A DNA stretch of 64,000 nucleotides from an uncultured Clostridia bacterium. Lineage in GTDB: Bacteria; Bacillota; Clostridia; Christensenellales; Borkfalkiaceae. The stretch spans positions 1-64,000 of the forward strand of contig CANRAR010000006.1 of the NCBI GenBank assembly GCA_947628675.1, in the 5' to 3' direction. The notes beneath the pieces are model-generated. The model worked only from the letters and a program-made list of their open reading frames with translations. It was not told the DNA's origin and made no database searches. Positions 39,701 through 46,327 of this stretch are shown piece after piece; position 1 is the first letter of the stretch, and every line of letters begins with the position of its first letter. The position numbers were made by a program, and so were the translations under genes.

Positions 39701-40204
39701 CACCGCATCGCACGGAGAAATCTGCGCCGCCTTCAGGAAGGGCTTCACGAAGAGGTCGTGCACCGCCACCGTATCCTCGCGGCGGTCGAGATAGGCAACG
39801 TCCTTTTCGTCGAGCGAGAGGCGCGAAAGCCCCACCGCCATGCCCGCTTCGTGCACGGCGCCCGCAATGGCGCCGCCGATGAGCCCGTTGAGTCCCGCGT
39901 CCTCCGAGAGGCCGGGCACGTAGGGGTTCGCCGCCGTCTTCAAATCGGGCGAAACGAAGAGCCGTGCCCCCGAAGCCGCCGCCTCGCCCGCAAGTTCCTT
40001 GGTCATGCGGCCGATGAGCGCGGGGTCGAAGGAGCGCGCCGCCGATGCGTAGGAAACGCCCTTCTCCCTTGCGAGGTCGTCCAAGAAGACGCGCCCCACG
40101 GCGGGAACGCCCGCCTGTTTGAGGCCGTCGTCCGCGAGCCCCGAGGTCACGAGCGCCACTTTGCGGAGCGGATCGAGTTTTCCGAGAATGTCGTTATGCT
40201 TCAT
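36713..40204 (-). CDS. GH3-like / four-TM / degenerate AAA+ fusion protein (1163 aa)
   Basis: Residues about 60-260 follow the GH3 beta-glucosidase N-domain layout (SEDAGLNGLIGGAIAG, FSDVLGGYLGDTFAIGDG). About 300-480 follow the GH3 C-domain (AASIVLLKNNRILPLEKG), and 495-620 a fibronectin-III-like domain (YPFGFGLSYTKFSY). There is no signal peptide, and the KH dyad expected after the GV/GM segment is replaced (GMAVGLSRLSL). Four TM helices lie at about 665-690, 705-724, 734-755 and 766-790. Positive-inside loops place both ends in the cytoplasm. Residues about 853-1160 align by eye with the neighbouring McrB-like AAA+ domains but lack Walker A and B. It overlaps both neighbours. Confidence 0.72.
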   Translation of the reverse strand: MKHNDILGKLDPLRKVALVTSGLADDGLKQAGVPAVGRVFLDDLAREKGVSYASAARSFDPALIGRMTKELAGEAAASGARLFVSPDLKTAANPYVPGLSEDAGLNGLIGGAIAGAVHEAGMAVGLSRLSLDEKDVAYLDRREDTVAVHDLFVKPFLKAAQISPCDAVMLTPNRIGSGYPDTNRTLFSDVLGGYLGDTFAIGDGVAANSASLSLLRGKVSLGGAALPLERAARRYVQLKKYRDEGSISQHDLEDAIRDGSALDEAKLNEAADEVADFALRLSSLVPAEIAAGDTARKALAAASIVLLKNNRILPLEKGTNVAVVGEAYNDLTALEGKFKVKGRARGYDRGTERSDPLIPEAVRTAGAADVVLVFLWPDMTGRHLSMPANRIALLRALKKTGKKLVGIVCGDMPADLSFDGVLDALLLAPADNPYAAEALARVLAGDTDPAGRLTRTAYDGGDAYFRALLGARDEGRVRVGGFVGYLRYDTAHEEVRYPFGFGLSYTKFSYSGLSIQGNKVSFTVKNTGSRPGYEVAQIYVGTPTDAVFAPAKRLKAVYKFALKPGESKRATVTLTTDDFATYDLLTMSDDVEAGTYRIYVCSNASTVKLQGKRTLEGVTREPSGVEPADYFPDTYVRDESQNLENRVGTKEKDNVPAPLRHVRRAALFVFPIAAVLFFLLLTVFVFTYALDYSLFFTFDEDAVKWGIYGIAVLMLALIPLLGSFNRRRLAHVRTGALIVCLPLLVACLILGILLMTEKDVEDERLVMTIVSCLAVGAPIMAATAAITEHVLVKAKAGGNRWQKYYFAQEREETMLPEAEFEDAFRVAAEKQEKEPIEEAAPEEPMQFFDKDLTFAELLRDGSLYVKERGFDADEKTMKSAFAALTATQLLIVPEGMGAALLGAVAEYFGKKPYIDNAEQYAQNDDLFTQWKQTERVFKQTQLTAALDDAAQDNAFLHIAILRHAEATRLGQTLGTFAETLSRKRAAVPLPGGEERIIPPNLRVVVEVGAGDLGKIPPAILEAAAVLLPRCNECPPADPKSVVQSVGFDRFAAMKRAVRDDYPLGEDAWKTVDQLDERCRSAHVGNLVWVKTELHAAVLSACGESDEHAIDGALACELLPWMFEVWNNDLCGEKLTDTLAEIFGKNTELCKEFLDARGDGTIKR

Positions 40205-40790
40205 AGTCCTGCCAGTCGCTCCTCACGATCTGCGCCTCCGCCGAGGGGGAGACGCGCTCTATGGTATCGAAAAATCCAAACCGCCATGCGAGCGCGGCGC
40301 CCAGCGCCACGAGCCCGAACACGGCGACACACGCAATTACCACGAACCACTTGCGCCGCTTGGAGACGGTGTACGTCTCGCGGGGAACAAAGGTATATTT
40401 CTGTTCGGTGGCCATGGGCGTAAAGCCGTAGTGCAGTTCCACGCCGTTCTCGCCGAACGCATACTCGTACTCGTCGGAGAAGACGGACTTCACCTCGATC
40501 TCCACCGAGGCGCACTCGAAGTCCACGCCCACGTCGTTTACGGCGAACTCCTTGCCGCTCTCGGCATAGAGGCCGGTGCGCTCCACGAGGCGGTCGGAGA
40601 TGAGGCTGCCGTTCGCGTCCTTTTCCGCGATGCGGAAGCGGATGCCCGTCACGCAGATCTCGCTCGCGTTGAAGAAGCGGAGCGCCGCGCGCCGTTCGCC
40701 GACGCCGAGGATCACATAGCGCGAGGGATACACGGGGAAGCCGCCCTCGAAGGGCAGTCTCACCGCAACCGTTTGCTTCTGTACGTTCAC
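40194..40790 (-). CDS. Small membrane protein with N-terminal beta-rich domain and C-terminal TM
   Basis: This 198-aa protein of unknown family starts with GTG inside the TGA of the upstream gene (GTGA overlap), which I prefer to the ATG 33 codons upstream because that ORF runs within the previous gene. The first 150 residues look like a beta-sandwich (ALRFFNASEICVTGIRFRIAEKD). A basic KRRK and one TM helix (about 160-182) follow, with a short outside tail. The NAS-containing strand resembles one in the neighbouring 238-aa protein, suggesting related domains. It overlaps the GH3-fusion start by 11 nt. Confidence 0.65.
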   Translation of the reverse strand: MNVQKQTVAVRLPFEGGFPVYPSRYVILGVGERRAALRFFNASEICVTGIRFRIAEKDANGSLISDRLVERTGLYAESGKEFAVNDVGVDFECASVEIEVKSVFSDEYEYAFGENGVELHYGFTPMATEQKYTFVPRETYTVSKRRKWFVVIACVAVFGLVALGAALAWRFGFFDTIERVSPSAEAQIVRSDWQDYEA

Positions 40791-41503
40791 GATTCGCCTC
40801 CTTTGCGCTTCATGAAGAAGCGCGCCAGGGCGACTGCCGCCGTGAACACCACCGCGGCGAGCGCGGTGAGCCCCAAGAACTCCGCCCAAATTTCAATGGG
40901 AATGCCGAGTGTCGCGGTGAACGAATCCATGTAGCGCAGGTACGCCGTCACGCCGATCCAAAGCAGGAGGTCGGCGAGGATGGCGACGGACGCGCAGAGC
41001 AGCGCGAGCCACAGCGCGAAGCGCACGTTGAAGCGGGTGCGCTCGGCGCGGATGGGCGTATCGTCCACGCAGAGGATGCGCAGCGTCACATAGTCGGTAT
41101 TCTGGGGGAGGTAGGTGAGGTGGGTCTCCAAACCGTCGTTGAACTTCTCCTTGACGCGGAGAATGTTGATGATGTTGTTGGAGGCGTTGTAGACCACGAG
41201 TTCGTACTTGACGAACGCGATGAGGCGGTTCCACTCCCCGCGGAAATAGAGTTCCCCTCTCTCCCTGACGATGCGGTACGACTTGATGTACTGCCGCACG
41301 GAGGGCGCAGGTTCATACAGAAGAACGGCGCCGCGCTCATCCATGAGGCGCCCCACCGTCCTGTCTCTTGCCGGGATCGTGGCGGCGTGCATCTTGAGCA
41401 TGATGCGCGGAAGGAGCACCACGGTACAGACGACCACGGCGCCGAGCCCCACCACCAGCCATACGATCCAAAATATCATTGTACCAATCGAATCTGAACC
41501 CAT
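40787..41503 (-). CDS. Three-TM protein with cytoplasmic or extracellular beta domain, first gene of the AAA+ array
   Basis: This 238-aa protein of unknown family has one TM at about 8-30, a soluble beta-rich region (about 35-160, containing ELVVYNASNNIINILRVKEKF), and two TM helices at about 166-192 and 202-230. The ORF track extends it by 218 codons into repeat DNA. I place the start at 41503 because the promoter -10 box ends six bases upstream of this ATG (MGSDSIGTMIFW), which implies a leaderless mRNA. It heads the tightly packed array that ends with the giant MBG protein. Confidence 0.7.
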   Translation of the reverse strand: MGSDSIGTMIFWIVWLVVGLGAVVVCTVVLLPRIMLKMHAATIPARDRTVGRLMDERGAVLLYEPAPSVRQYIKSYRIVRERGELYFRGEWNRLIAFVKYELVVYNASNNIINILRVKEKFNDGLETHLTYLPQNTDYVTLRILCVDDTPIRAERTRFNVRFALWLALLCASVAILADLLLWIGVTAYLRYMDSFTATLGIPIEIWAEFLGLTALAAVVFTAAVALARFFMKRKGGES

Positions 41504-41509
41504 AGAATG

Positions 41510-41539
41510 AGTATACCATACCCGCGCGCGCGATGTCAA
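41510..41539 (-). promoter_or_regulatory. Promoter of the AAA+/GH3/MBG array
   Basis: On the minus strand TTGACA (41534-41539), an 18-nt GC-rich spacer, then TGG and TATACT (41510-41515), an extended -10. The ATG begins six bases after the -10 box. No other clear promoter was seen within the array. Confidence 0.85.
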
Positions 41540-41664
41540 GAAAATCGCGCGCCCGTGTGTGAGGATTTCACAAAAATCTTTCGGGAATTTTTCCCATTTC
41601 CCCTCCCCTTCCCCTTTTCCCGCCTCTCCTCTCCCCTTTGTCCCGCCCCTCCTCCCTCGCCCCC

Positions 41665-41719
41665 GCGTCATTCTGAGTGGGGGCGTAGCCCCCCGAAGAA
41701 TCCCGAAAAACGAAGTCCG
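41665..41719 (+). repeat. Family A repeat copy 4
   Basis: GCGTCATTCTGAGTGGGGG..CCCCCCGAAGAATCCCGAAAAACGAAGTC. A further half copy (GCGTCATTCTG at 41739) is joined directly to family C. Confidence 0.8.
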
Positions 41720-41749
41720 ATTTGCCCTTTGGGTTACCGCGTCATTCTG

Positions 41750-41853
41750 CCCCGCCCACACTATTTTCGACCAAGGGCGGCACGCCCCACGCGCACCATT
41801 GCCGACTAAGCGTGGCACGAGGCGCAACGCGCCGAAGTAGCCGTAGGCGAAGT
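41750..41853 (-). repeat. Family C copy 3 (outer) interrupted by copy 4
   Basis: The outer element is split into 41750-41784 (CCCCGCCCACACTATT..CCAAGGGCGGCACG) and 41839-41853 (AGCCGTAGGCGAAGT). It follows GCGTCATTCTG exactly as copy 2 does in reverse at 49119. Confidence 0.65.
41785..41838 (-). repeat. Family C copy 4, nested inside copy 3 (54 bp)
   Basis: CCCCACGCGCACCATT..GACTAAGCGTGGCACGAG..GCGCCGAAGT is a complete element lying inside another copy. Confidence 0.65.
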
Positions 41854-41925
41854 ACGGGGGCTGCGGCGGTTCCTGCCGCCGCAGCCGACGGGGGTGGGGC
41901 TTCCTTGCCCCTCTTCCTCCCCCGC

Positions 41926-41968
41926 GCATGGGGCGCCCGCCGCGCAACGCGCGGCGGGCGCCCCATGC
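41926..41968. repeat. 20-bp perfect palindrome
   Basis: GCATGGGGCGCCCGCCGCGC and its complement are separated by AAC. There is no T-run, so it is not an obvious terminator. Confidence 0.8.
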
Positions 41969-41979
41969 ACGTATCCGCA

Positions 41980-42068
41980 ACACACAAAAGCGGGGAAGCC
42001 CGAAGGCCTCCCCGCGCGCGTTCCCCCCTGTCCGCGCCGCCATTTCACAATTCTTTGCCACCCCTCGG
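41980..42068 (-). repeat. Duplicate of the ilvE 3' end and terminator
   Basis: About 85 bp match 43229-43317, including the terminator hairpin (GCGGGGA.GCC/GGC.TCCCCGC), the spacer, and the last codons of ilvE (GAATTGTGAAAT on the minus strand). Here it lies directly downstream of the 76-aa ORF and could serve as its terminator. Confidence 0.85.
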
Positions 42069-42075
42069 CGCTGTT

Positions 42076-42306
42076 TTACTTTGAGAACCAAACCGCCACG
42101 GTGGCGTGTTGCCCGTTGGGGAACCGCATGGAGATGCCGTCCTCCGTGAGGCGGCACGTCGCCACAAAAGCGTCCTTCAGGAGGGGCAAAATTTCGCGCG
42201 TCAACTCCCGCGCGCCGATCTCCGCCTCTCGCACGGCGTCATCCGTGTTTTGCGCTTCGCCTTCCTCTCCCCGCATTCCCAAAAAATTTTCTCTCTCGTT
42301 CTTCAT
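42076..42306 (-). CDS. Small acidic protein of unknown function (76 aa), divergent from XRE regulator
   Basis: The protein reads MKNERENFLGMRGEEG at the start and has a second half like a small alpha/beta fold (FVATCRLTEDGISMRFPNGQHATVAVWF). I do not recognise a family. AAGGAG lies 7 nt before the ATG, and a good promoter (TTGCCA-17-TATACT) precedes it, so it is very probably a real gene. An inverted pair of TCGACAATA boxes lies between it and the XRE gene. A copied ilvE terminator follows. It may be a target or partner of the XRE protein. Confidence 0.7.
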   Translation of the reverse strand: MKNERENFLGMRGEEGEAQNTDDAVREAEIGARELTREILPLLKDAFVATCRLTEDGISMRFPNGQHATVAVWFSK

Positions 42307-42320
42307 AAGTTTTCTCCTTA

Positions 42321-42394
42321 TCGACAATAGTATATCTTAACTACATTCTTTTGGCAAGGATTTGCAGTCCGTAGGTAGGATAATTTATTGTCGA
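42321..42394. promoter_or_regulatory. Divergent promoter region with paired operator-like boxes
   Basis: TCGACAATA (42321-42329) and TATTGTCGA (42386-42394) are perfect inverted copies. Each sits at the presumed start of one of the divergent transcripts: the minus promoter TTGCCA-17-TATACT (42329-42357) and a plus -10-like GATAAT (42379-42384). A partial third box, ATGTCGAA, overlaps the XRE start codon. The arrangement suggests repression of both genes by the XRE protein. Confidence 0.6.
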
Positions 42395-42407
42395 AAAAGG
42401 AGTATTT

Positions 42408-42851
42408 ATGTCGAATTTGGCAATATTTCCCGAGCGGCTCAAAGAATTGATGTTTGATAACGGTCAAATGACTACGCGTGAACTTGCCGAAAAACTTGGC
42501 GTTCATTCCACTGCGGTCAGTGGCTGGGCGAGAGGAGCATCGCTGATCAATCTCGCCAACGCTGTGAAAATCGCGGATTTTTTTGAATGTTCGCTCGATT
42601 ATCTCGCGGGAGTTTCGGAGGTAGACCGCAAGGTTCCCGCGCGTCCGCTTGAACCATTTTACACGCGGCTACGGGCTGTGATGAGGAGTTGCAATGTTAC
42701 GCGGTACAAAATTGCCAAAGAGACGGAATTTAAGGATGTTTATTTTACGAAGTGGTCGCGCGGTTCAATTCCCGATTTGATCACCGTGATAAAACTCGCA
42801 CAGTACCTGCATATCTCCCTCGATTACCTCGTCGGCAGAACGGACTATTGA
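42408..42851 (+). CDS. XRE-family transcriptional regulator with two HTH domains
   Basis: This 147-aa protein contains two Cro/C1-type helix-turn-helix domains in tandem. The first is at about 6-64 (TTRELAEKLGVHSTAVSGWARG..LDYLAG). The second is at about 85-144 (VTRYKIAKETEFKDVYFTKWSRG..LDYLVG). There is no other effector domain. The SD AAAAAGGAG is 7 nt upstream. The operator-like pair TCGACAATA/TATTGTCGA in its promoter points to autoregulation and control of the divergent 76-aa ORF. The tandem HTH may read the paired boxes. Confidence 0.88.
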   Translation: MSNLAIFPERLKELMFDNGQMTTRELAEKLGVHSTAVSGWARGASLINLANAVKIADFFECSLDYLAGVSEVDRKVPARPLEPFYTRLRAVMRSCNVTRYKIAKETEFKDVYFTKWSRGSIPDLITVIKLAQYLHISLDYLVGRTDY

Positions 42852-43121
42852 AAAGCCCCTCATCGCTCGCGGCTGCCTCTCGTTCCGCGAATCGCGCGGG
42901 TACGTGAGCAACACAGCGTTTGGAGCATTCGGGGCGCGCGGGGAGTTCGGAGCGTGAAGCCCCGCTCTTGCTTTTTTTACCGATTTCTCTATTTAAGTTG
43001 TCCTTTTGTCTTTTTCAGCCTCCGTTTTCTCATTGCCGCCCCCGCTTTTTAATTCCCTTTTTCTCATTTTTTCTTATTATTTTATCTTCTATTTCCTCTT
43101 CTTTTTTTGATTTCTTTTTTA

Positions 43122-43156
43122 TGATGCGTCCCGATTTATCTCTACTCACAGTAGAA
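43122..43156 (+). repeat. Family F repeat copy 5
   Basis: GATGCGTCCCGATTT followed by TCTACTCACAGTAGA; the arm is identical to that of copy 4. Confidence 0.8.
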
Positions 43157-43183
43157 TTTCATCATTCTTTTTTGCTGTTTTTA

Positions 43184-43219
43184 CGATGCGCCGCAATCTC
43201 TCTCTACCCACAGTAGAAT
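43184..43219 (+). repeat. Family F repeat copy 6
   Basis: GATGCGCCGCAATC followed by TCTCTACCCACAGTAGA, a diverged copy 60 bp after copy 5. Confidence 0.75.
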
Positions 43220-43234
43220 CCCCCCCACACACAC

Positions 43235-43264
43235 AAAAGCGGGGAAGCCCGAAGGCCTCCCCGC
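43235..43264 (-). terminator. Terminator of the tyrS-yigZ-ilvE operon
   Basis: On the minus strand GCGGGGAGGCC-TTC-GGGCTTCCCCGC is followed by TTTTGTGTG. It lies about 25 nt after the ilvE stop and is duplicated at 41989-42014. Confidence 0.75.
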
Positions 43265-43288
43265 GCGCGTTCCCCCCTGTCCGCGCCG

Positions 43289-44350
43289 CTATTTCACAAT
43301 TCTCCGCCAACCCTCGGGGTCGGGGGATCTTCCGTATTGGATGCCCGTAATGGTCTCGTACAGCATCCGGGTAATGGCGCCCATCTTGCCGCCGTTCACC
43401 ACGTAGTCGGTGCCCTTGTAGCGGATGAGCCCGACGGGCGAGATGACCGCAGCCGTGCCCGTGCCGAACGCCTCGTCGAGCGTCCCGTTTTCCGCCGCCG
43501 CCGCGACCTCCTCGATGGAGATGCGCCGCTCGGTGACGCGGTAGCCCTTCTCCCGCAGAATGTGGAGGCAACTCTTGCGCGTGATGCCGGGCAGAATGGA
43601 GCCCGTGAGCGCGGGCGTTACAACTTCGCCGCCGATGACGAAGAACATATTCATGCTCCCCACTTCCTCGACGTATTTTTTCTCGGCGGAATCCAGCCAC
43701 AGCGCTTGGTCGAACCCCTTTTCCTCTGCGATCTCGCCCGCCTTGATGCTCGCGGCATAGTTGCCGAGGCACTTCGCCTCGCCCGTGCCGCCGAGCGAGG
43801 AGCGCGAGTAGTACTCCTCCACGATGAGTTTGACGGGCTCCAGCCCGTGCGCGTAGTAACTGCCGACGGGCGAGAGGATGATGAAGAAGAGATATTCGGT
43901 GGAGGCGTGTACGCCGAGCGCCACTTTGGTCGCCACGATGGTGGGACGGATGTAGAGCGCCGTGCCGGGCTCCGTCGGGATCCAGTCCTTCTCCAACTTC
44001 AAAAGCGTCTCGAGCCCCTCCTCGGCGACTTCCTCGGGGAAGCGCGGGATGCACATACGGTCGGCAGAGCGGTTCATGCGCGCCCAATTTTCGTTGGGGC
44101 GGAACACCGCAATGGAGCCGTCTGGCTGAATGAACGCCTTCATGCCCTCGAAGATGCCCTGCGCGTAGTGCAGAACGCTCGTAGCAAGGTCGAAGGGCTG
44201 CGGCACGTTGGGCTCGATTTTCGCATCGTGCCAACCCTCTTCCTTGGTGTACTTCATCGTGAACATATAGTCGGTGAAATACCTGCCGAAGCCGAGGGCT
44301 TCCCCCTTTTTCGGCTTCTCTTTGAGAACTTCCCGCTTGATGATCTCCAT
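43289..44350 (-). CDS. ilvE: Branched-chain amino acid aminotransferase
   Basis: This 353-aa PLP enzyme of fold type IV interconverts Leu, Ile and Val with their 2-oxo acids. Family landmarks are HYAQGIFEGMKAF and RPNENWARMNRSADRMCIP. EAKCLGNYAAS holds the PLP Lys, and TRKSCLHILREKGYRVTERRIS and GTGTAAVISPVG follow. This is the eukaryotic-like class II BCAT of normal length. The ORF-track start is 34 codons upstream; the ATG at 44350 has GAGGAG in front and lies 1 nt after the yigZ stop, so it is third in the tyrS-yigZ-ilvE operon. Its last codons and terminator are duplicated at 41980. Confidence 0.95.
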   Translation of the reverse strand: MEIIKREVLKEKPKKGEALGFGRYFTDYMFTMKYTKEEGWHDAKIEPNVPQPFDLATSVLHYAQGIFEGMKAFIQPDGSIAVFRPNENWARMNRSADRMCIPRFPEEVAEEGLETLLKLEKDWIPTEPGTALYIRPTIVATKVALGVHASTEYLFFIILSPVGSYYAHGLEPVKLIVEEYYSRSSLGGTGEAKCLGNYAASIKAGEIAEEKGFDQALWLDSAEKKYVEEVGSMNMFFVIGGEVVTPALTGSILPGITRKSCLHILREKGYRVTERRISIEEVAAAAENGTLDEAFGTGTAAVISPVGLIRYKGTDYVVNGGKMGAITRMLYETITGIQYGRSPDPEGWRRIVK

Positions 44351-44351
44351 G

Positions 44352-44978
44352 TTACTCCTCCGCGGCAAACGGAAAATAGTACCGCTTGCCGATCGTAATT
44401 TGAATTTTTCCGTTGAAGAAATCGCGCGCCCGCGCCTTGAAAATTTCCGCATCGCTCTCCTTGACGGCGACGGTGAATTCCGCCCGCTCTGAGAAATTTT
44501 TGGCGAGCACTTCCTTCCCCTCCAAAAAGCGGAGCGCGGCGTTTACGTCGGCATAATCGACGGAGAGCGCGAGTTCCTCGCACATCTCGAAATTGCAAAT
44601 TTTCGCGGCGGAGAGCGCCGCCGAGGCGCAGCCCGCATAGGCGCGCGTGAGCCCGCCCGCGCCCAACTTGATGCCGCCGAAGTAGCGCACGACGGCGACG
44701 AGCGTCTCTTTAAGTTCCTGCGCTTTGAGGACGCCCAGAATGGGCATTCCCGCGGTGCCCTGCGGTTCGCCCGCATCGGAGAACCGCTGCAAATTGCCCG
44801 CCTTATCGGCGATAAACGCAAAGCAGACGTGGGTCGCAAGCGGGTGCAGGGCGCAGATCTCCGCGAGTGCGGCGCGCGCCTCCTCCTCGCCCTCGACGTG
44901 TTTCGCGTAGGCGAGAAAGCGCGATTTTTCGATGACCTTCTCGGCGAACGCCTCGCCCGCGATGCTCCTGTATCCCAT
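44352..44978 (-). CDS. yigZ: YigZ/IMPACT family protein
   Basis: This 208-aa protein has the UPF0029 N-domain with the motif ATHVCFAFIADKAG..RFSDAGEPQGTAGMPIL and RYFGGIKLGAGGLTRAY, followed by the DUF1949 C-domain. Family members are linked to translation and stress responses, with no agreed enzymatic role. Its ATG overlaps the tyrS stop by one base (TAATG). Confidence 0.93.
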   Translation of the reverse strand: MGYRSIAGEAFAEKVIEKSRFLAYAKHVEGEEEARAALAEICALHPLATHVCFAFIADKAGNLQRFSDAGEPQGTAGMPILGVLKAQELKETLVAVVRYFGGIKLGAGGLTRAYAGCASAALSAAKICNFEMCEELALSVDYADVNAALRFLEGKEVLAKNFSERAEFTVAVKESDAEIFKARARDFFNGKIQITIGKRYYFPFAAEE

Positions 44979-46174
44979 TATTTGAGCACGACTTTGACGT
45001 GCACTTTTTTGCCCTTGTGCAGGACAAATTCTCCCGCGGGCAGGGGCATATTGAAGTCGGTCGCCTTCTCGCCTCCCACCGAGACGCCGCCCTGCTCGAT
45101 GAGCCTGCGCGCCTCGCCGTTGGACTTACAAAGCCCCGCCGCGACGAGCGCGGCGACGAGGTTGGGCGTGGAGGCGGGAATTTCCACCGTGGGCATTTCG
45201 CCCGCGCCGCCGAACGCCGCCCGCGCCTCGGACTGCGCCTTTTCGGCTTTTTCCGCCCCGTGTACCATTTTCGTAAGTTCGAAGGCAAGCCGCTCCTTTG
45301 CGGCGTTCATGCGCTCGTCGCGGTAGCGGCAAAGTTCGGCGATCTCTTCAAGCGGCAAAAACGTGAGCATACGGAAGCACTTTTCCACATCCTCGTCCGC
45401 CGTGTTGCGCCAATACTGGTAGAATTCGTAGGGCGAAGTCTTGTTCTCATCGAGCCACAGGGCGCCCTTCTGCGTCTTGCCCATCTTCTTGCCCTCGCTC
45501 GTCGTGAGGAGCGCCGTCGTCATGGCGAAGGCGGGTTTGTGCTCTTTTCTGCGGATGAGGTCGGCGCCCGCCAGAATGTTGCTCCACTGGTCGTCGCCCC
45601 CGAGTTCCAAAGAGCAGCCGTACTTTTGGTGCAGGACGAGAAAATCGTATGCCTGCATGAGCATATAGTTGAATTCGAGGAAGGAAAGCCCCCGCTCCAT
45701 TCTCGTTTTGAAGCACTCGGCGGTGAGCATTTTATTCACGGAAAAATGTACGCCGATGTCGCGCAAAAAGTCGATATAATTGAGGCTTAAAAGCCAATCT
45801 GCATTGTTGACGACGATGGCGGCGTTCTCGCCCTCGAAGCGGACGAAGCGCGCCATCTGCCTTTTGAAGCACTCCACGTGATGGGCGATGGTCTCCTTGG
45901 TCATCATCGCGCGCATATCCGTTCTGCCCGAGGGGTCGCCCACCATGGCGGTGCCGCCGCCGATGAGCACGATGGGCTTATGGCCTGCATCCTGCATCCA
46001 CTTCATGATGACGAGTTGCATGAAGTGCCCGACGTGAAGGCTATCCGCCGTCGGGTCGAACCCGATGTAGAAGGGTACGCTCTCGCGGGCGAGCATCTCC
46101 TTTAGTTCGTCCTCGTACACCGTCTGTTTGATAAATCCCCGCTCTTTGAGGGTATCCAAAATGTTGCCGTTCAT
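44978..46174 (-). CDS. tyrS: Tyrosyl-tRNA synthetase
   Basis: This 398-aa class I synthetase carries the HIGH-type motif LHVGHFMQL, the KMSKS-type motif KKMGKT and a C-terminal S4 RNA-binding domain (about 335-395, [16 protein letters not shown]). The start ATG at 46174 has no SD. A perfect promoter places the transcription start about two bases upstream of the ATG, so the message should be nearly leaderless. This also excludes a T-box leader of the kind that often controls tyrS in Firmicutes. It is first in the operon with yigZ and ilvE. Confidence 0.95.
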   Translation of the reverse strand: MNGNILDTLKERGFIKQTVYEDELKEMLARESVPFYIGFDPTADSLHVGHFMQLVIMKWMQDAGHKPIVLIGGGTAMVGDPSGRTDMRAMMTKETIAHHVECFKRQMARFVRFEGENAAIVVNNADWLLSLNYIDFLRDIGVHFSVNKMLTAECFKTRMERGLSFLEFNYMLMQAYDFLVLHQKYGCSLELGGDDQWSNILAGADLIRRKEHKPAFAMTTALLTTSEGKKMGKTQKGALWLDENKTSPYEFYQYWRNTADEDVEKCFRMLTFLPLEEIAELCRYRDERMNAAKERLAFELTKMVHGAEKAEKAQSEARAAFGGAGEMPTVEIPASTPNLVAALVAAGLCKSNGEARRLIEQGGVSVGGEKATDFNMPLPAGEFVLHKGKKVHVKVVLK

Positions 46175-46183
46175 GATAAATTT

Positions 46184-46212
46184 ATTATAATTCCCGCGCG
46201 GGCGGATGTCAA
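46184..46212 (-). promoter_or_regulatory. Perfect SigA promoter of tyrS
   Basis: On the minus strand TTGACA (46207-46212), a 17-nt spacer and TATAAT (46184-46189). The tyrS ATG is 9 nt beyond the -10 box. Confidence 0.9.
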
Positions 46213-46327
46213 ACGTTCGGCGCGGATATTTGAGAATTTCGCCACGCCGCAGTTTGAAATTTCACCCCGACGAAAAATTTTATTTCGCCCCGACGAAAAA
46301 TCAAATTTTTTTAGGTGCGCGGGCGGG

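Larger units (their letters stand above)
41540..42075. other. Intergenic repeat mosaic upstream of the AAA+ array
   Basis: No gene is supported. It holds a pyrimidine-rich block (41578-41660), family A copy 4 (41665-41719), nested family C elements (41750-41853), two GC-rich palindromes (41859-41886 and 41926-41968), and a copy of the ilvE 3' end plus terminator (41980-42068). The long ORFs through it are shadows. Confidence 0.7.
42852..43228. other. Non-coding, pyrimidine-rich spacer with family F repeats
   Basis: No gene is seen. From about 42970 the plus strand is C/T-rich, as at the start of the window, and two family F copies close the stretch (43122-43156 and 43184-43219). The association of family F with polypyrimidine tracts thus occurs twice. 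Confidence 0.65.

Noticed and set aside
37316-40423. 1035-aa plus-strand ORF opposite the GH3 fusion
   Set aside because: The translation is R/H/E/A-rich without domains and lies antisense to a gene with clear GH3-like, TM and AAA+-like regions.
23037-41503. Reading the McrB-like genes as an ordinary McrBC restriction system
   Set aside because: No PD-(D/E)XK nuclease or DNA-binding specificity domain is visible, both ATPases have TM segments, and the neighbours are surface proteins.
41504-42157. N-terminal 218-codon extension of the 238-aa membrane protein in the ORF track
   Set aside because: The extension runs through repeat families A and C and the promoter of the gene; the true start is placed at 41503.
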